Source of the DNA: Bryobacterales bacterium | Lineage (GTDB): Bacteria; Acidobacteriota; Terriglobia; Bryobacterales; UBA6623 | Direction: 5' to 3' | Assembly (NCBI GenBank): GCA_022824585.1 | Contig: JAJDZN010000074.1 | Span: 1-50,026, forward strand | DNA length: 50,026 nt | Part shown: piece by piece, positions 19,136 to 28,033 of the stretch | Position numbering within the stretch: the first letter of the stretch is position 1 | Layout of the letters: every line of letters begins with the position of its first letter | Translations under genes and position numbers: made by a program | The notes under the pieces: model-generated | Told to the model about the DNA's origin: nothing | What the model saw: only the letters and a program-made list of their open reading frames with translations | Databases searched by the model: none

Positions 19136-19864
19136 CTACAGGTGGTTAGCACCCGTCTCGGCGACCAGCTGCGAAGCGCGCAACAGCCCGTCCACGGTGC
19201 CGGCATCGGTCCACCAGCCCTCCAGCTCTTGCCACTGCATCGAGCCATCGGCGATGTAGCTGTTATTGACGTCGGTGATCTCGAGTTCGCCACGCGCTGA
19301 TCGCTCGAGCTTGGCGATCCGGTCAAAGACCGTCCTGTCAAACAAGTAGATGCCTGTCACGGCGTAGCTCGACGAGGGCCGTTCGGGCTTCTCCTCGATC
19401 GCGACGATGCGGCCGGACTCGAAGCGCGGCACGCCGTAGCGGCCAGCGTCGGGAACTTCCTTGAGCAGAATCCGGGCGCCCCGTTGCTGCGTGCGGAAGG
19501 CGTTGACGGCAGCGACCACATTGCGCTCGATAATGTTGTCGCCAAGCATCACGCAGAGCTGCTCGCCTTCCGAAAAGTGGCGGGCCAGATCCAACGCCTC
19601 CGCGATCCCTCCCTCGCCCTCTTGGTAGGTGTAGTCGAGGTGCTTGAGCCCGAACTCGCTTCCGTTGCCGAGCAGGCGCAAGAAGTCCCCGGCGTTGCGG
19701 CCGCCGGTAACGATCATGATGTCTTCGATCCCCGCGTTAACGAGCGCCTGGATCGGGTAGTAGATCATCGGCTTGTCATAGACGGGCAGCAGGTGCTTGT
19801 TGATCGTCCGAGTGATCGGGTCGAGGCGGCTTCCCAAGCCACCGGCCAAGACTACGCCTCGCAC
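19136..19864 (-). CDS. Sugar nucleotidyltransferase (RmlA-like, short form)
   Basis: A 242-residue enzyme that transfers NTP to a sugar phosphate, as in glucose-1-phosphate thymidylyltransferase. Segments are GVVLAGGLGSRLDPIT (the nucleotide-binding G-G-x-G-S/T-R-L loop), NKHLLPVYDKPMIYYPI, VMLGDNIIE (metal-binding Asp), GARILLKEVPDAGRYGVP, EEKPERPSSS and TGIYLFDRTVF, then WTDAGTV near the end. It is shorter than classical RmlA (about 290) and lacks its C-terminal extension, as in many standalone members. It converges on the suf operon, with only 21 bases between the stops. No other rml genes are near, so the sugar is not fixed. Confidence 0.85.
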   Translation of the reverse strand: MRGVVLAGGLGSRLDPITRTINKHLLPVYDKPMIYYPIQALVNAGIEDIMIVTGGRNAGDFLRLLGNGSEFGLKHLDYTYQEGEGGIAEALDLARHFSEGEQLCVMLGDNIIERNVVAAVNAFRTQQRGARILLKEVPDAGRYGVPRFESGRIVAIEEKPERPSSSYAVTGIYLFDRTVFDRIAKLERSARGELEITDVNNSYIADGSMQWQELEGWWTDAGTVDGLLRASQLVAETGANHL

Positions 19865-20522
19865 AAGCTCTTGATTGTAGTTGGAATGGGTACTCGGCTA
19901 GGGCCGGGAAACACCCAGCGTCCATGTCACCACGCATGGGGGGCGGGCATAGAGCCAAGCCGCTCTCCGCCACGCTCTTGAGCCCGCCGCGGGACTTCGA
20001 TCCGTCGTTTTCTCCAGTCGCAGTGCTGCCCGCCGTTCGGCTCGAGTGAGAACGCCTCCCGACGAACCAGCCGCGCGGTGATGGAAACGACGCGAATTCG
20101 CGCACTCCGACGGCACCCTGTAGTGCTCTCAAAGCACTTCGGGAACTCGCGGACTACAAGTCTCGCCTTCACCTAGCTTGAGCGGGCCAGCCAATCTGCC
20201 GGCCTAGGCGGCTCTGCCCTAGGAGCTGGCCCGCTACTGGCTCGTTGCCACCAGCTGCTGTGTCGCTGGTCGACCCAGGTTCGCGCTGCAGCTTCCGACA
20301 CACCGCTACTTCGCACTCGGCTGGCTGCTGCCGCTATAGCCGAGGGCTGGTGGGTTGCCGGTCGCCGCGGCGGCGCACGAAGGCACCGCGAGCCCTGATC
20401 CCTGAAGGGAAGCGATACGCTCGCGTCTGAAACCGACTACCGAGTCAGCTCTGAGGCGCGAAGCCACCCCAGCGCTTCACGGGAGCCGGGCGCGAAGACC
20501 TGCTATGTCGACCAGATTCGTG
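19865..20522. other. Intergenic region with strong hairpin
   Basis: About 660 bases without a gene I can support, between the nucleotidyltransferase gene and the small membrane-protein gene, both on the minus strand. Several overlapping short frames exist on both strands but lack recognisable content. It holds an 11-base perfect inverted repeat at 20181-20235 (listed separately). Confidence 0.5.
20181..20235. ncRNA. 55-base hairpin, possible structured RNA
   Basis: AGCGGGCCAGC (20181-20191) is exactly complementary to GCTGGCCCGCT (20225-20235), with a 33-base loop that itself holds a GCCTAGGC palindrome and a second cctag. No T-run follows on either strand, so it is not a standard terminator. 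It may be a structured RNA, a processing site or a protein-binding palindrome. The strand is not determined. Confidence 0.35.
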
Positions 20523-20849
20523 TCAGCCTTTGAGGCGATTGACGATCCTCACAGCAAGGACGGTGGCGACGCCACCGTTCAGCGACGTGCCGATGGCACC
20601 CATAGCGCCATCCAATTGCGCCCCGATCGCGGGGATGCTGCTGAGCGCATCCGCACCCGCTGCTGCCCCGACCGCGATGGTGACGATCAAGTAAGCGTTC
20701 GAGTCCTCGGCATCGACCGCAATCGCAGCGTAAACGATGCCTCCGAGAACCAGTATGAGCATAGCGATGTTCGCCGGGATCACGTCGGGCGCGAAGCCCA
20801 CCACGAGCGCAATGACCGCGCCGAGACCGATGAGAATTCTGTTTAGCAT
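20523..20849 (-). CDS. Small membrane protein, unknown
   Basis: A 108-residue protein starting MLNRILIGLGAVIALVVGF, with about three hydrophobic segments: 4-20, 26-43 and 52-66, followed by a Gly/Ala-rich region and a C-terminal segment ending VAVRIVNRLKG-like (LAVRIVNRLKG). No known domain is recognised. The clean hydrophobic pattern, Asp/Glu between segments and a purine-rich site before the ATG support coding. It stands alone between a 660-base gap and the AGCS symporter gene. Function unknown. Confidence 0.65.
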   Translation of the reverse strand: MLNRILIGLGAVIALVVGFAPDVIPANIAMLILVLGGIVYAAIAVDAEDSNAYLIVTIAVGAAAGADALSSIPAIGAQLDGAMGAIGTSLNGGVATVLAVRIVNRLKG

Positions 20850-21177
20850 TTCGTCCTCCGGTATTTAGACTTGATTCCCTAGGCGCGCCATCTTCCGATG
20901 ACGAGTTGCCACAGGAACTGCGCGCCCGGGCGAACGGTAGCACGGTTTGAAGTATGAGAGTTGGAATTTTCTCTATGAATTTTGGGAATTGGGCACAAAA
21001 TCGATTCCGAGGCGCAAGTTACTGCGGGTTCTGCAGTTCTCCCCGAATCTGCGTCAGTGTCCCAATCGGTCGATTCGGCCGTCCAGATCGAGTCCGGACG
21101 GCAAGAGGAATCATCCTTCGAGCACCCGGGCCGCCGTTGTCGCCATCTGCCAAGCCGCCGGCGGCGCGCGGGTGCCG
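20850..21177. other. Intergenic, nothing recognised
   Basis: About 330 bases between two minus-strand genes, holding the upstream region of the small membrane protein gene. It is relatively AT-rich around 20950-21005. No hairpin or RNA gene seen. Confidence 0.45.
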
Positions 21178-22518
21178 CTAGCCGTGCGCTGCGAAGAACT
21201 CGCGCATCCTCTGTCGCAGAAGCCCCGCCGACCCCAGCACGGCGATCAGGTTGGGCACCGCCATCAGGGCATTGAGCGTGTCTGAAATCTGCCAGATCGC
21301 CTCAAGTCCTCCGATCGCTCCGACATAGACTGCCGCCACCCATGCCCAGCGGTACGGCAGCTTCGTTCGCTCGCCGAACAAGAAAGCGAAGCCGGTCTCG
21401 CCATAGAAGGCCCAGCCGATGGTCGTTGAGAAGCCGAACGGAGCAAGCGCGAGCGTGATGAACTGGCCGCCCCAGTCCCCGGGCAGCCCGAGGCTGAACG
21501 CCTGGCTCGTCATCTCTACGCCGGTCAGCCCTGACGACCACACGCCCGTGGACAACACCGTGGCGGCGGTCAGCGTGCAGACCAGCAGCGTGTCCACGAA
21601 CACGCCGAAGATCCCGTACGTCGCCTGCCTGACCGGATGATCGGTGACGGCAGTCGCATGCACCATGGGAGCGCTCCCCAAGCCGGCCTCGTTGGAGAAC
21701 AGGCCCCTGGCAATCCCCGACTGCATGGCGCTGCGGACCGTTGCCCCCGCAAACCCTCCCAAGGCCGCCTGACCGGTAAATGCAGAGCTGACAATGAGTT
21801 CGAACACTCCCGGCAGCGCACTCCAATTCGACAGCAGGACGAACAAGGCAGCCGCCACATAGAGAACGCACATGACCGGCACGAGCACGGAGGCGACTTC
21901 GGCAATGCGCCGGATTCCGCCCAAGACCACCATTCCAGTCAATGCCGCCAACACCAATCCAGTCACCCAGTCCGGGATGCCATAGGTCGCGCGCATAGCC
22001 GTGGCAATCGTGTTGGCCTGGGTCATGTTGCCAATGCCGAACGAGGCCATCGCGCAGAAGGCCGCAAAGAGCACTCCAAGCCACGCTAGGTTGAAGCGCT
22101 TCCTCAGCACGTACATCGCGCCGCCGCGCATGACCCCCGCGGTGTCCTTTTCCCGGTACTCGAGCGCAATGGCGATTTCGGCGAACTTGGTGGCCATGCC
22201 GACCAGTCCGCTGAAGAACATCCAGAAGACAGCGCCCGGGCCGCCGCTGGCGATGGCGATCGACACGCCCGCGATATTGCCAACGCCCACGGTGGCCGAC
22301 AGCGATGTTGCCAGGGCCTGAAAGGGCCGCACGGTGCCCTCCCCGGCGGCTTCCCCGTGGCGGCCGAGCACTTGCCTGGCCGCGAAACCGAACCGGCGGA
22401 ACTGAACCCCTCGGGTGGCGAACGTGAAGATGATGCCCGTCCCGATCAGGGCGATCATCATGGGCGGTCCCCAGACGATGGAGTTCACGCTACTATTGAG
22501 ATCTAGAAGCCAGTCCAT
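21178..22518 (-). CDS. Sodium:alanine/glycine symporter (AGCS family)
   Basis: A 446-residue inner-membrane transporter from ATG 22518 (MDWLLDLNSSVNSIVWGPP); the frame extends further upstream but the family start fits here. About ten to eleven hydrophobic segments. Family motifs are FQALATSLSATVGVGNIAGVS-type in TM2-3 (LSATVGVGNIAGV), GGPGAVFWMFFSGLVGMATKFAEI, RGLFSNEAGLGSAP and FAFSTTIGW-like FGFSTTIGWAFYGE. Members import small amino acids with Na+ or H+. It is divergent from the larA-like gene with an 87-base shared region. The actual substrate may relate to the hydroxy acid pathway, but that is speculation. Confidence 0.9.
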   Translation of the reverse strand: MDWLLDLNSSVNSIVWGPPMMIALIGTGIIFTFATRGVQFRRFGFAARQVLGRHGEAAGEGTVRPFQALATSLSATVGVGNIAGVSIAIASGGPGAVFWMFFSGLVGMATKFAEIAIALEYREKDTAGVMRGGAMYVLRKRFNLAWLGVLFAAFCAMASFGIGNMTQANTIATAMRATYGIPDWVTGLVLAALTGMVVLGGIRRIAEVASVLVPVMCVLYVAAALFVLLSNWSALPGVFELIVSSAFTGQAALGGFAGATVRSAMQSGIARGLFSNEAGLGSAPMVHATAVTDHPVRQATYGIFGVFVDTLLVCTLTAATVLSTGVWSSGLTGVEMTSQAFSLGLPGDWGGQFITLALAPFGFSTTIGWAFYGETGFAFLFGERTKLPYRWAWVAAVYVGAIGGLEAIWQISDTLNALMAVPNLIAVLGSAGLLRQRMREFFAAHG

Positions 22519-22534
22519 GAGTTGGCGGTTCAAA

Positions 22535-22551
22535 CAATTATAGGAGAATTG
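22535..22551. promoter_or_regulatory. Palindrome and -10 in AGCS/larA divergent promoter region
   Basis: CAATT (22535-22539) and AATTG (22547-22551) are arms of an inverted repeat, extendable to ACAATT/AATTGT, between the divergent AGCS and larA-like genes. On the minus strand TATAAT occurs at 22537-22542, about 20 bases upstream of the AGCS ATG. The -35 is weak. The position suits an operator controlling one or both genes. Confidence 0.4.
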
Positions 22552-22605
22552 TAAAAGAACCTTGGCCAGGCACGCTTCGCTCGGCAAAGCACTGGAGCAC
22601 ACGCA

Positions 22606-23877
22606 ATGCAAGTAAGACTGGCGCTCGACCGCGAAGGAACCACGGTCAATATCCCCGACGAGCTGGACGCGCAGGTACTCCGACCGCGGTTCGCAACCGG
22701 CCTGGCGGACGAGGACGCGGCACTGGCCGCGGCCATAGCGAGCCCGATCAGCTGCCCGAGCCTCGAAGAGCTCGCACGCGGCAAGAAGAGCGCCGCCATT
22801 GCGGTTTGCGACATCACCCGGCCGGCACCGAACAAGACCGTGCTGCCGCACGTGATTCGCGCCCTGCAGGCCGGCGGCATCTCTGCAAGCGAGATCACTA
22901 TCGTGATCGCAACCGGCCTACATCGCGAGGCGACTGCCGAGGAGCTGGAGGAAATCGTCGGGGAAGCGATCCTGAAACACCATCCCGTGCATTCTCACCG
23001 GGCGCGCGAGATCGACGAGCAGGTGTTCCTAGGAGAGACTGCTGGCGGGACCCAGGCATTCGTTGACGAGCGCTTCTTCGAGGCAGACTTGCACATCACG
23101 CTCGGGTTCATCGAGCCGCACCTGATGGCGGGATTCTCGGGCGGGCGCAAGTTGATCGGCATAGGACTGGCGGGCGAGAGGACAATCAAGCGCCTGCACA
23201 GCCCGCTCTACATGCGAGACCCCAAGGCAACGGAGGGGTCGTTTCCCGACAATCCGCTGCACCGCGAACTGCTTGAGATCGCAGCCATGGCCGGCCACCA
23301 CTTCATGGTCGACGTGGCGTTGACCGACACGCGGGCGATCGCGGCCGTGTTCGCGGGCGAGCCGGTTGCTGCTCACGCGCAAGGGGTAGAGTTTGTGCGG
23401 CAGTCAACCTTGGCCACGATTGATCGGCCGGCCGATGCCGTGATCACAACATCGGGAGGGTATCCGCTTGACCTGACCTTCTACCAGGCCGTCAAGGGCC
23501 TGACGGCTGCGGCGCACATCGTGCGAGAGGGCGGCGAGATCCTTCTCGCGGCCGCCTGTAACGAGGGCTTGGGCGGGCCTGAGTTCAGTCAGCTGGTGCG
23601 CGCATCCGATGACTTCTCGGAACTGCTTGACCTGCTCTCTGAGCGGGCAGTGCGCGTCGACCAATGGCAAGCAGAAAAGCTCGCCATGGTCGCGCAGCGG
23701 GCGCAGCTCTCTTTCTGCGTGCCGGGACTCTCAGAGGCGGACCGGTCCAAACTGTGGGGTCCCAGCCACACGGATGCGCAGGCAGCGGTGGACGGTCTTA
23801 CGGAGCGGCTAGGCGACGGTGCGCGAGTGGTAGTGATCCCCGAAGGCCCGTACGTGTTTTCGCAGCTGCAGAATTAG
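22606..23877 (+). CDS. LarA-type nickel-pincer racemase/epimerase
   Basis: A 423-residue protein of the lactate racemase (LarA) family, which isomerises 2-hydroxy acids using a nickel-pincer nucleotide. The two active-site histidines are in place: H106 in ATGLHREAT and H172 in IEPHLMAGFSGGRKL, with K182 matching the lysine that holds the cofactor. VCDITRPAPNK, FPDNPLHRELLEIA, DAVITTSGGYPLDLTFYQAVKG and EGGEILLAAACNEGLGG follow in family order. Many homologues act on other hydroxy acids, so lactate is not certain. The cofactor genes larB, larC and larE are not in the window. Confidence 0.88.
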   Translation: MQVRLALDREGTTVNIPDELDAQVLRPRFATGLADEDAALAAAIASPISCPSLEELARGKKSAAIAVCDITRPAPNKTVLPHVIRALQAGGISASEITIVIATGLHREATAEELEEIVGEAILKHHPVHSHRAREIDEQVFLGETAGGTQAFVDERFFEADLHITLGFIEPHLMAGFSGGRKLIGIGLAGERTIKRLHSPLYMRDPKATEGSFPDNPLHRELLEIAAMAGHHFMVDVALTDTRAIAAVFAGEPVAAHAQGVEFVRQSTLATIDRPADAVITTSGGYPLDLTFYQAVKGLTAAAHIVREGGEILLAAACNEGLGGPEFSQLVRASDDFSELLDLLSERAVRVDQWQAEKLAMVAQRAQLSFCVPGLSEADRSKLWGPSHTDAQAAVDGLTERLGDGARVVVIPEGPYVFSQLQN

Positions 23878-24089
23878 CCAGAGCCTCCGGCGCGACGGCC
23901 GCTATCCCGCGACACATCCGAAATCGTGAACCAGCGCCAAGTCCGTGAAGCGCCCGCCGAAGAACCGCCGGCCACGGCAAAATGGCCTTGTTGCTGCCGA
24001 TCTGGAATACCCCGCAGGAGACCGCTCGGCAAGTGATTCCGCGTTGAAGGAGCGCATCTAGCGAGTTGCGGGCAAGAAGGAGAGGAGTG

Positions 24090-24488
24090 ATGACGAGAAC
24101 ATTCACGGATTCCAGCGAAACTCGCTGCGAGCAGGTGCCGTGGGGCACGTTAGCTTGGTTCAGCAGTCCAGACTCTACCGGCACAAAGAACCTGGTGGTA
24201 GTCGAAGTGAGATTCGATCCAGACAGCGGCCACAACTTCCACAGGCATCCCAATCAAGAGGAAGTCATCTATGTGGTGGAGGGAGAGATCGAGCAGTGGG
24301 TTGGTACAGAAAAGCGCACGCTCGGAGCAGGCGGCTCAGCATTCATAGGCAAGAACGAAGTGCATGCCTCGTTCAATGTGAGTGACCGGGTTGCCAGAAT
24401 CTTGGCCATCTTGGGTCCTTCGATTGGGCAGGACGGCTACGAGCTTGTCGACGTAGCAGGGGAGGAGCCCTGGGTATCTATGCGCTAG
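24090..24488 (+). CDS. Small cupin-domain protein
   Basis: A 132-residue single-domain cupin from ATG 24090 (preceded by gaaggagag). Motif 1 is GHNFHRHPNQEEVIYVVEG (48-66), giving metal ligands H51, H53 and E57/E58. Motif 2 is AFIGKNEVHASFN, with H92. The fold is a metal-binding beta-barrel; enzymatic activity cannot be read from sequence. It lies 212 bases after the larA-like gene and ends just before a hairpin at 24506-24538, with a PEP-hydrolase-like gene converging from the other side. Confidence 0.82.
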   Translation: MTRTFTDSSETRCEQVPWGTLAWFSSPDSTGTKNLVVVEVRFDPDSGHNFHRHPNQEEVIYVVEGEIEQWVGTEKRTLGAGGSAFIGKNEVHASFNVSDRVARILAILGPSIGQDGYELVDVAGEEPWVSMR

Positions 24489-24505
24489 CGCCCTGCGGCC
24501 ATCGC

Positions 24506-24538
24506 GAACCGGGGCGCCTGAAGTTCCAGCCCCGGTTC
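24506..24538. terminator. Bidirectional hairpin terminator candidate
   Basis: GAACCGGGGC (24506-24515) pairs perfectly with GCCCCGGTTC (24529-24538), a 10-bp stem with a 13-base loop, exactly between the stop codons of two converging genes. The right arm overlaps the minus-strand gene's stop. No clear T-run follows, so termination is inferred from position and stem strength. Confidence 0.55.
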
Positions 24539-25412
24539 ACTGCAGTGATTCGATCTCTTTGAAGGCCCTCACCTGCGCGGTGATTGCCTGTTCAGTAGGG
24601 AGGCGTTCGACGCTGCTGGCGCCGAAAAAGCCCACGATCCCCTCCGTATTCTCCAAGACGTAACGCACGTCGTCCGGCTCGCTGACCGGCCCGCCGTGGC
24701 AGATCACCAAGATCTCGCCGCGTTCCTTCTTGGCCGCATCGTGGATAGCCTGGATTTCCGCGACGGCTTCGTCGAGCGTCTTCGCCGTTCGCGCACCGAT
24801 GAATCCCTTCGTGGTGAGTCCCATGTGAGCGACCAAGACGTCGGCGCCCGCCGCCGCCATCTCGACAGCTTCCCCCGGGCTGAACACGTAAGGGGTCGTG
24901 AGCAGGTCCAGTTCGCGGGCGATGCCGATCATTTCCACTTCCTTCGAGAAGCTCATCCCCGTCTCCTCCAGGTTTTGCCGGAACAGCCCGTCGATCAGCC
25001 CTACGGTAGGAAAGTTCTGTACGCCGCTGAATCCAATCGCCTTGATCTCCTGCAGGAACACATGCATCAAGCGGAACGGATCGGTGCCGCAGACGCCGGC
25101 GAGGACAGGCACATCTCGAGCAACAGGAAGGACTTCACAGGCCATCTCGACGACAATCCGGTTGGCATCGCCGTACGGCATGAGCCCGGACAAGGATCCG
25201 TGCCCTGCCATGCGGAAGCGGCCAGAGTTGTAGATCACGATCAGGTCCGCCCCGCCCGACTGGGCACATTTGGCCGAGATCCCAGTCCCCGCCCCTGCGC
25301 CGATGATCGGGACTCCGCGAGTCGCTTGATCCCTGAGCCGCGAGAGAGCGACTTCCCTCGGGATTCCGAGCGCCTGCGAACTGTGACTCATGTTCTTGCC
25401 CTCGATGGCCAT
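24537..25412 (-). CDS. Phosphoenolpyruvate hydrolase-like TIM-barrel protein
   Basis: A 291-residue cytoplasmic protein of the TIM-barrel phosphoenolpyruvate hydrolase-like family. Core segments are [99 protein letters not shown] and [16 protein letters not shown], in the order of that family. It starts six bases after the stop of the Tm-1-like gene and is probably cotranslated; the two families are commonly adjacent or fused. The reaction is not established for most members. Confidence 0.85.
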   Translation of the reverse strand: MAIEGKNMSHSSQALGIPREVALSRLRDQATRGVPIIGAGAGTGISAKCAQSGGADLIVIYNSGRFRMAGHGSLSGLMPYGDANRIVVEMACEVLPVARDVPVLAGVCGTDPFRLMHVFLQEIKAIGFSGVQNFPTVGLIDGLFRQNLEETGMSFSKEVEMIGIARELDLLTTPYVFSPGEAVEMAAAGADVLVAHMGLTTKGFIGARTAKTLDEAVAEIQAIHDAAKKERGEILVICHGGPVSEPDDVRYVLENTEGIVGFFGASSVERLPTEQAITAQVRAFKEIESLQ

Positions 25413-25418
25413 TGAATC

Positions 25419-26669
25419 CTACCGCGCGCCGCCAGTGCTATCCGGCTGCCCGATGAGTTGAAGGAGGCCCCTTGCCACCGCGTCGGCGAACTGCTGGTCG
25501 TTGATGTTGGCGTCCAGCTCGAATACCCGGATCCCCGGACGGAGGGACGCCTTGATTGCATGGAACAGCGCTTGGTCCGCTTCGGGCCAGTAGAAGGGCT
25601 GTCCGGGCGCGGAGATGGCCGAGATCCCCCGAAGCGGCAGATAGACCGCTACCGGCCCCGCGGAGGCATTCAGCTTTTCTGCCAGTTGGCTTCCGAGCTC
25701 CCGGTTCTCCGCGGGCGTCGTTCGCATCAGCGTCACATTGGGATTGTGACGGTAGAACCGGCGTTCTCGATACCGCTCGGGGATCGACTCGGGAGCCCAG
25801 AAGTTCACCATGTCCAAGCAGCCTGGCGCCACCACCGCAGGCAGTCCGGCTTGGGCAGCGGCTTGCAGACGGGTTGGACCGGCGCTCAGCACTCCCCCGG
25901 CCAAGTCATCGGCCAGTTCCGTCGTCGTCACGTCCAGCACCGCCGTGAAAAAGCCGGACGAGACGAGGCTCTCCATCGTCCGGCCTCCGGTGCCGGTTGC
26001 GTGGAAGACCAACACTTCGTACCCGGACGACTGGAGGATCGCCTTGGCCGCTTCGATACATTGCGTCGTGTTGCCGAACATGGAAGCCGCGATTAGCGGA
26101 CTGTCCTCGCTCGCTGGAACGTCCGCTTGGGCCATGGCGACCACTGCCGCGGCCGCTTGGACGATCACTTGGCGACTGATCCGGTTCAATCCGCTGATGT
26201 CCACGATGGACGGGATCATGACTATGTCGTTCGAGCCGACGAACGCCGCGACGTCTCCTCCGGCAAGCGTGGAGACCATCACCTTGGGCACTCCCATGGG
26301 CAAGGCCCTCATCGCGGCTGTCGCGATCGTCGTTCCTGCGCTGCCACCGATGCCGATCGCGCCATGGACGCGACCCTGCTCGTAAAGGCCTAGAACGATC
26401 CCCTCGACTCCCCGGGTCATTGCCGCCACTGCTTGGCCGCGATCTCCCGCTGCAGCTAGCGCCTCGGTGCGCTCGCCGGCTGCGCCAGCCACCGTATGGC
26501 GCGCGATATCAGGTTCGATCGCTGGCGGCTCGAATACCCCTGCGTCGATCACGAGGGCGTCGCATCCACCAGCGCGGATCTGCTCGGCGAGGAATGCGAC
26601 TTCCGTACCCTTGGTGTCGAGAGTTCCGATGACAGCGACCGTCCGCACAGCGACCTTGAGTCTAGGCAA
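25419..26669 (-). CDS. Tm-1-like ATP-binding protein (UPF0261 family)
   Basis: A 416-residue protein of the UPF0261/Tm-1-like family, which includes the N-terminal domain of the tomato virus-resistance protein Tm-1. Landmarks are VAVIGTLDTKGTEVAFLAEQI, DALVIDAGVF, GAIGIGGSAGTTIATAAMRALPMGVPK-type, MVSTLAGGDVAAFVGSNDI, DISGLNRISR and GTGGRTMESLVSSGFF. The GGSAGT loop is the likely nucleotide-binding site. It precedes the PEP-hydrolase-like gene by six bases. The bacterial function is unknown; the pair is thought to act in small-molecule metabolism. Confidence 0.88.
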   Translation of the reverse strand: MPRLKVAVRTVAVIGTLDTKGTEVAFLAEQIRAGGCDALVIDAGVFEPPAIEPDIARHTVAGAAGERTEALAAAGDRGQAVAAMTRGVEGIVLGLYEQGRVHGAIGIGGSAGTTIATAAMRALPMGVPKVMVSTLAGGDVAAFVGSNDIVMIPSIVDISGLNRISRQVIVQAAAAVVAMAQADVPASEDSPLIAASMFGNTTQCIEAAKAILQSSGYEVLVFHATGTGGRTMESLVSSGFFTAVLDVTTTELADDLAGGVLSAGPTRLQAAAQAGLPAVVAPGCLDMVNFWAPESIPERYRERRFYRHNPNVTLMRTTPAENRELGSQLAEKLNASAGPVAVYLPLRGISAISAPGQPFYWPEADQALFHAIKASLRPGIRVFELDANINDQQFADAVARGLLQLIGQPDSTGGAR

Positions 26670-27006
26670 TCGCGGGAGTGAGTGCGCGATCGGTAGTTCG
26701 GCACTCGTTGCGAGCCGAGCTCGCGCACACCGCTAACTTGGCAATCGCGTCTCGGGGATCGCTCGAACCGCGGCACGCCGACAGCATTAGCGAGCTCTTC
26801 AGGCCCAGCTAAGTGATCGCCGCGATGGCCTTGGTAAAGGCTGAGCCGAACAAGCCCGGTCTCACGCTTGACCGGCCGCACCGGAGGCTCTAGAGTCGAA
26901 CTTGGAACGACCGCCGGAACGCGCAAGGGCCTGAAGCGGTCGAGTGGGGCCGAGGAGCCCCGGCGATTCCGGCGGGCGCCGCCGACAAGGGGGACAAGGG
27001 GAAGGG
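26670..27006. other. Intergenic, divergent promoter region
   Basis: About 340 bases between the divergent Tm-1-like and GWxTD genes. It should hold both promoters. No hairpin, RNA gene or convincing short gene seen. Confidence 0.45.
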
Positions 27007-27564
27007 ATGCACAACCGAATCGGGATTTGGATCGCTGCGCTGGCTACAGTCGGCTTGGCATGGTCCTGCGGGGCACAGACCGAAGAGGAGCTTCGGGGGC
27101 CCCTCAAGCGATGGCTCGACAAGGATGTCCTCTACATCATCGCGAGCGAAGAGCGCGAGGCGTTCGTCCTGTTGACAACGGACGAGGAGCGCGAGCACTT
27201 CGTCAAGTCGTTCTGGACGCGGCGCGACCCCACGCCGGACTCGACAGAGAACGAATACAAGGAAGAGCACTACCGGCGCATTGCCTACGCCAACGACCGG
27301 TTCGCCTGGCAGATCCCCGGCTGGCAGACCGACCGAGGCCGGACGTATATCACACAAGGGCCGCCGGACGAGATCGAATCCCACCCCTCGGGCGGCCAGT
27401 ATCGGCCGCTGTCCAGCGAAGACGGTGGGTTCACTGCCAACCACCCGTTCGAGATCTGGTGGTACCGTTGGCCCGACGGCGGCGGAAGCGAGGACATCCT
27501 AGTGTTCGAGGACCCTGCCAAGACCGGCGAGTACCGACTCACGAGGGTCCCGTCCGCGCAGTGA
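27007..27564 (+). CDS. Exported GWxTD-domain protein
   Basis: A 185-residue protein from ATG 27007 (gggaaggg ribosome site). The signal region MHNRIGIWIAALATVGLAW ends near SCGAQ, and the cysteine there may be a lipidation site. The mature part is a compact GWxTD domain: WLDKDVLYIIASEEREAF, FVKSFWTRRDPTP, NEYKEEHYRRIAYAN, IPGWQTDRGRTYITQGPPDE (the GWxTDRGR core) and FEIWWYR. GWxTD domains are common in Acidobacteriota and Bacteroidota and of unknown function. It is about half the size of many members that carry extra beta domains. Confidence 0.88.
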   Translation: MHNRIGIWIAALATVGLAWSCGAQTEEELRGPLKRWLDKDVLYIIASEEREAFVLLTTDEEREHFVKSFWTRRDPTPDSTENEYKEEHYRRIAYANDRFAWQIPGWQTDRGRTYITQGPPDEIESHPSGGQYRPLSSEDGGFTANHPFEIWWYRWPDGGGSEDILVFEDPAKTGEYRLTRVPSAQ

Positions 27565-28033
27565 GGCCTGCCACGGGGCAAACCGGCTCGAGCGGCATGG
27601 GCGAAGCGGCGATCGCAAACACGATAGACCTGCCCTCGCAGGGGAGATAGAACGAGCCCTTTAATGATTCGTACGTCAACATCACGCGAGAATAGAGGTG
27701 CCGTTGCGGACCCCGATCAACGAAATCGTGCAACGGATTGCCGCCATCGCCAAGACTGCCACTCGCGAGAACGGCGGGCGGATGGCTTTGCCCGATGGCG
27801 AAGTTGGCCAGATCTGGACCCTAGGCCCAAGGCACTTGCCTCAGGCGGCCGACCGCATTCTGAGATTGATGCGGCGGAAGCGAAGATAGGAGCGGGTCCG
27901 ACAGCAAGGCAAGGAACAGATGGCCGCCCTGCCGCCTCCCCAGCCGCCTAGCCTGCTGCTCGAATCGGTCAGTATCAGTCCATAACATGCCGAAGCCTTG
28001 ACAGGCTATGATTGGGACCCGTCAGGATTCGCG
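27565..28033. other. Intergenic with one possible small gene
   Basis: About 470 bases between the GWxTD gene and a doubtful lipoprotein gene. The only candidate gene is the 63-codon frame at 27698-27889 (listed separately). No RNA gene or strong hairpin was recognised. Confidence 0.45.
27698..27889 (+). CDS. Possible small protein, unknown
   Basis: A 63-residue frame starting at GTG, preceded by tagagg. The first half (INEIVQRIAAIAKTATR) is amphipathic helix and the C-terminus is very basic (LRLMRRKRR). No family is recognised. Coding is plausible from the helical pattern but not certain. Confidence 0.35.
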   Translation: MPLRTPINEIVQRIAAIAKTATRENGGRMALPDGEVGQIWTLGPRHLPQAADRILRLMRRKRR

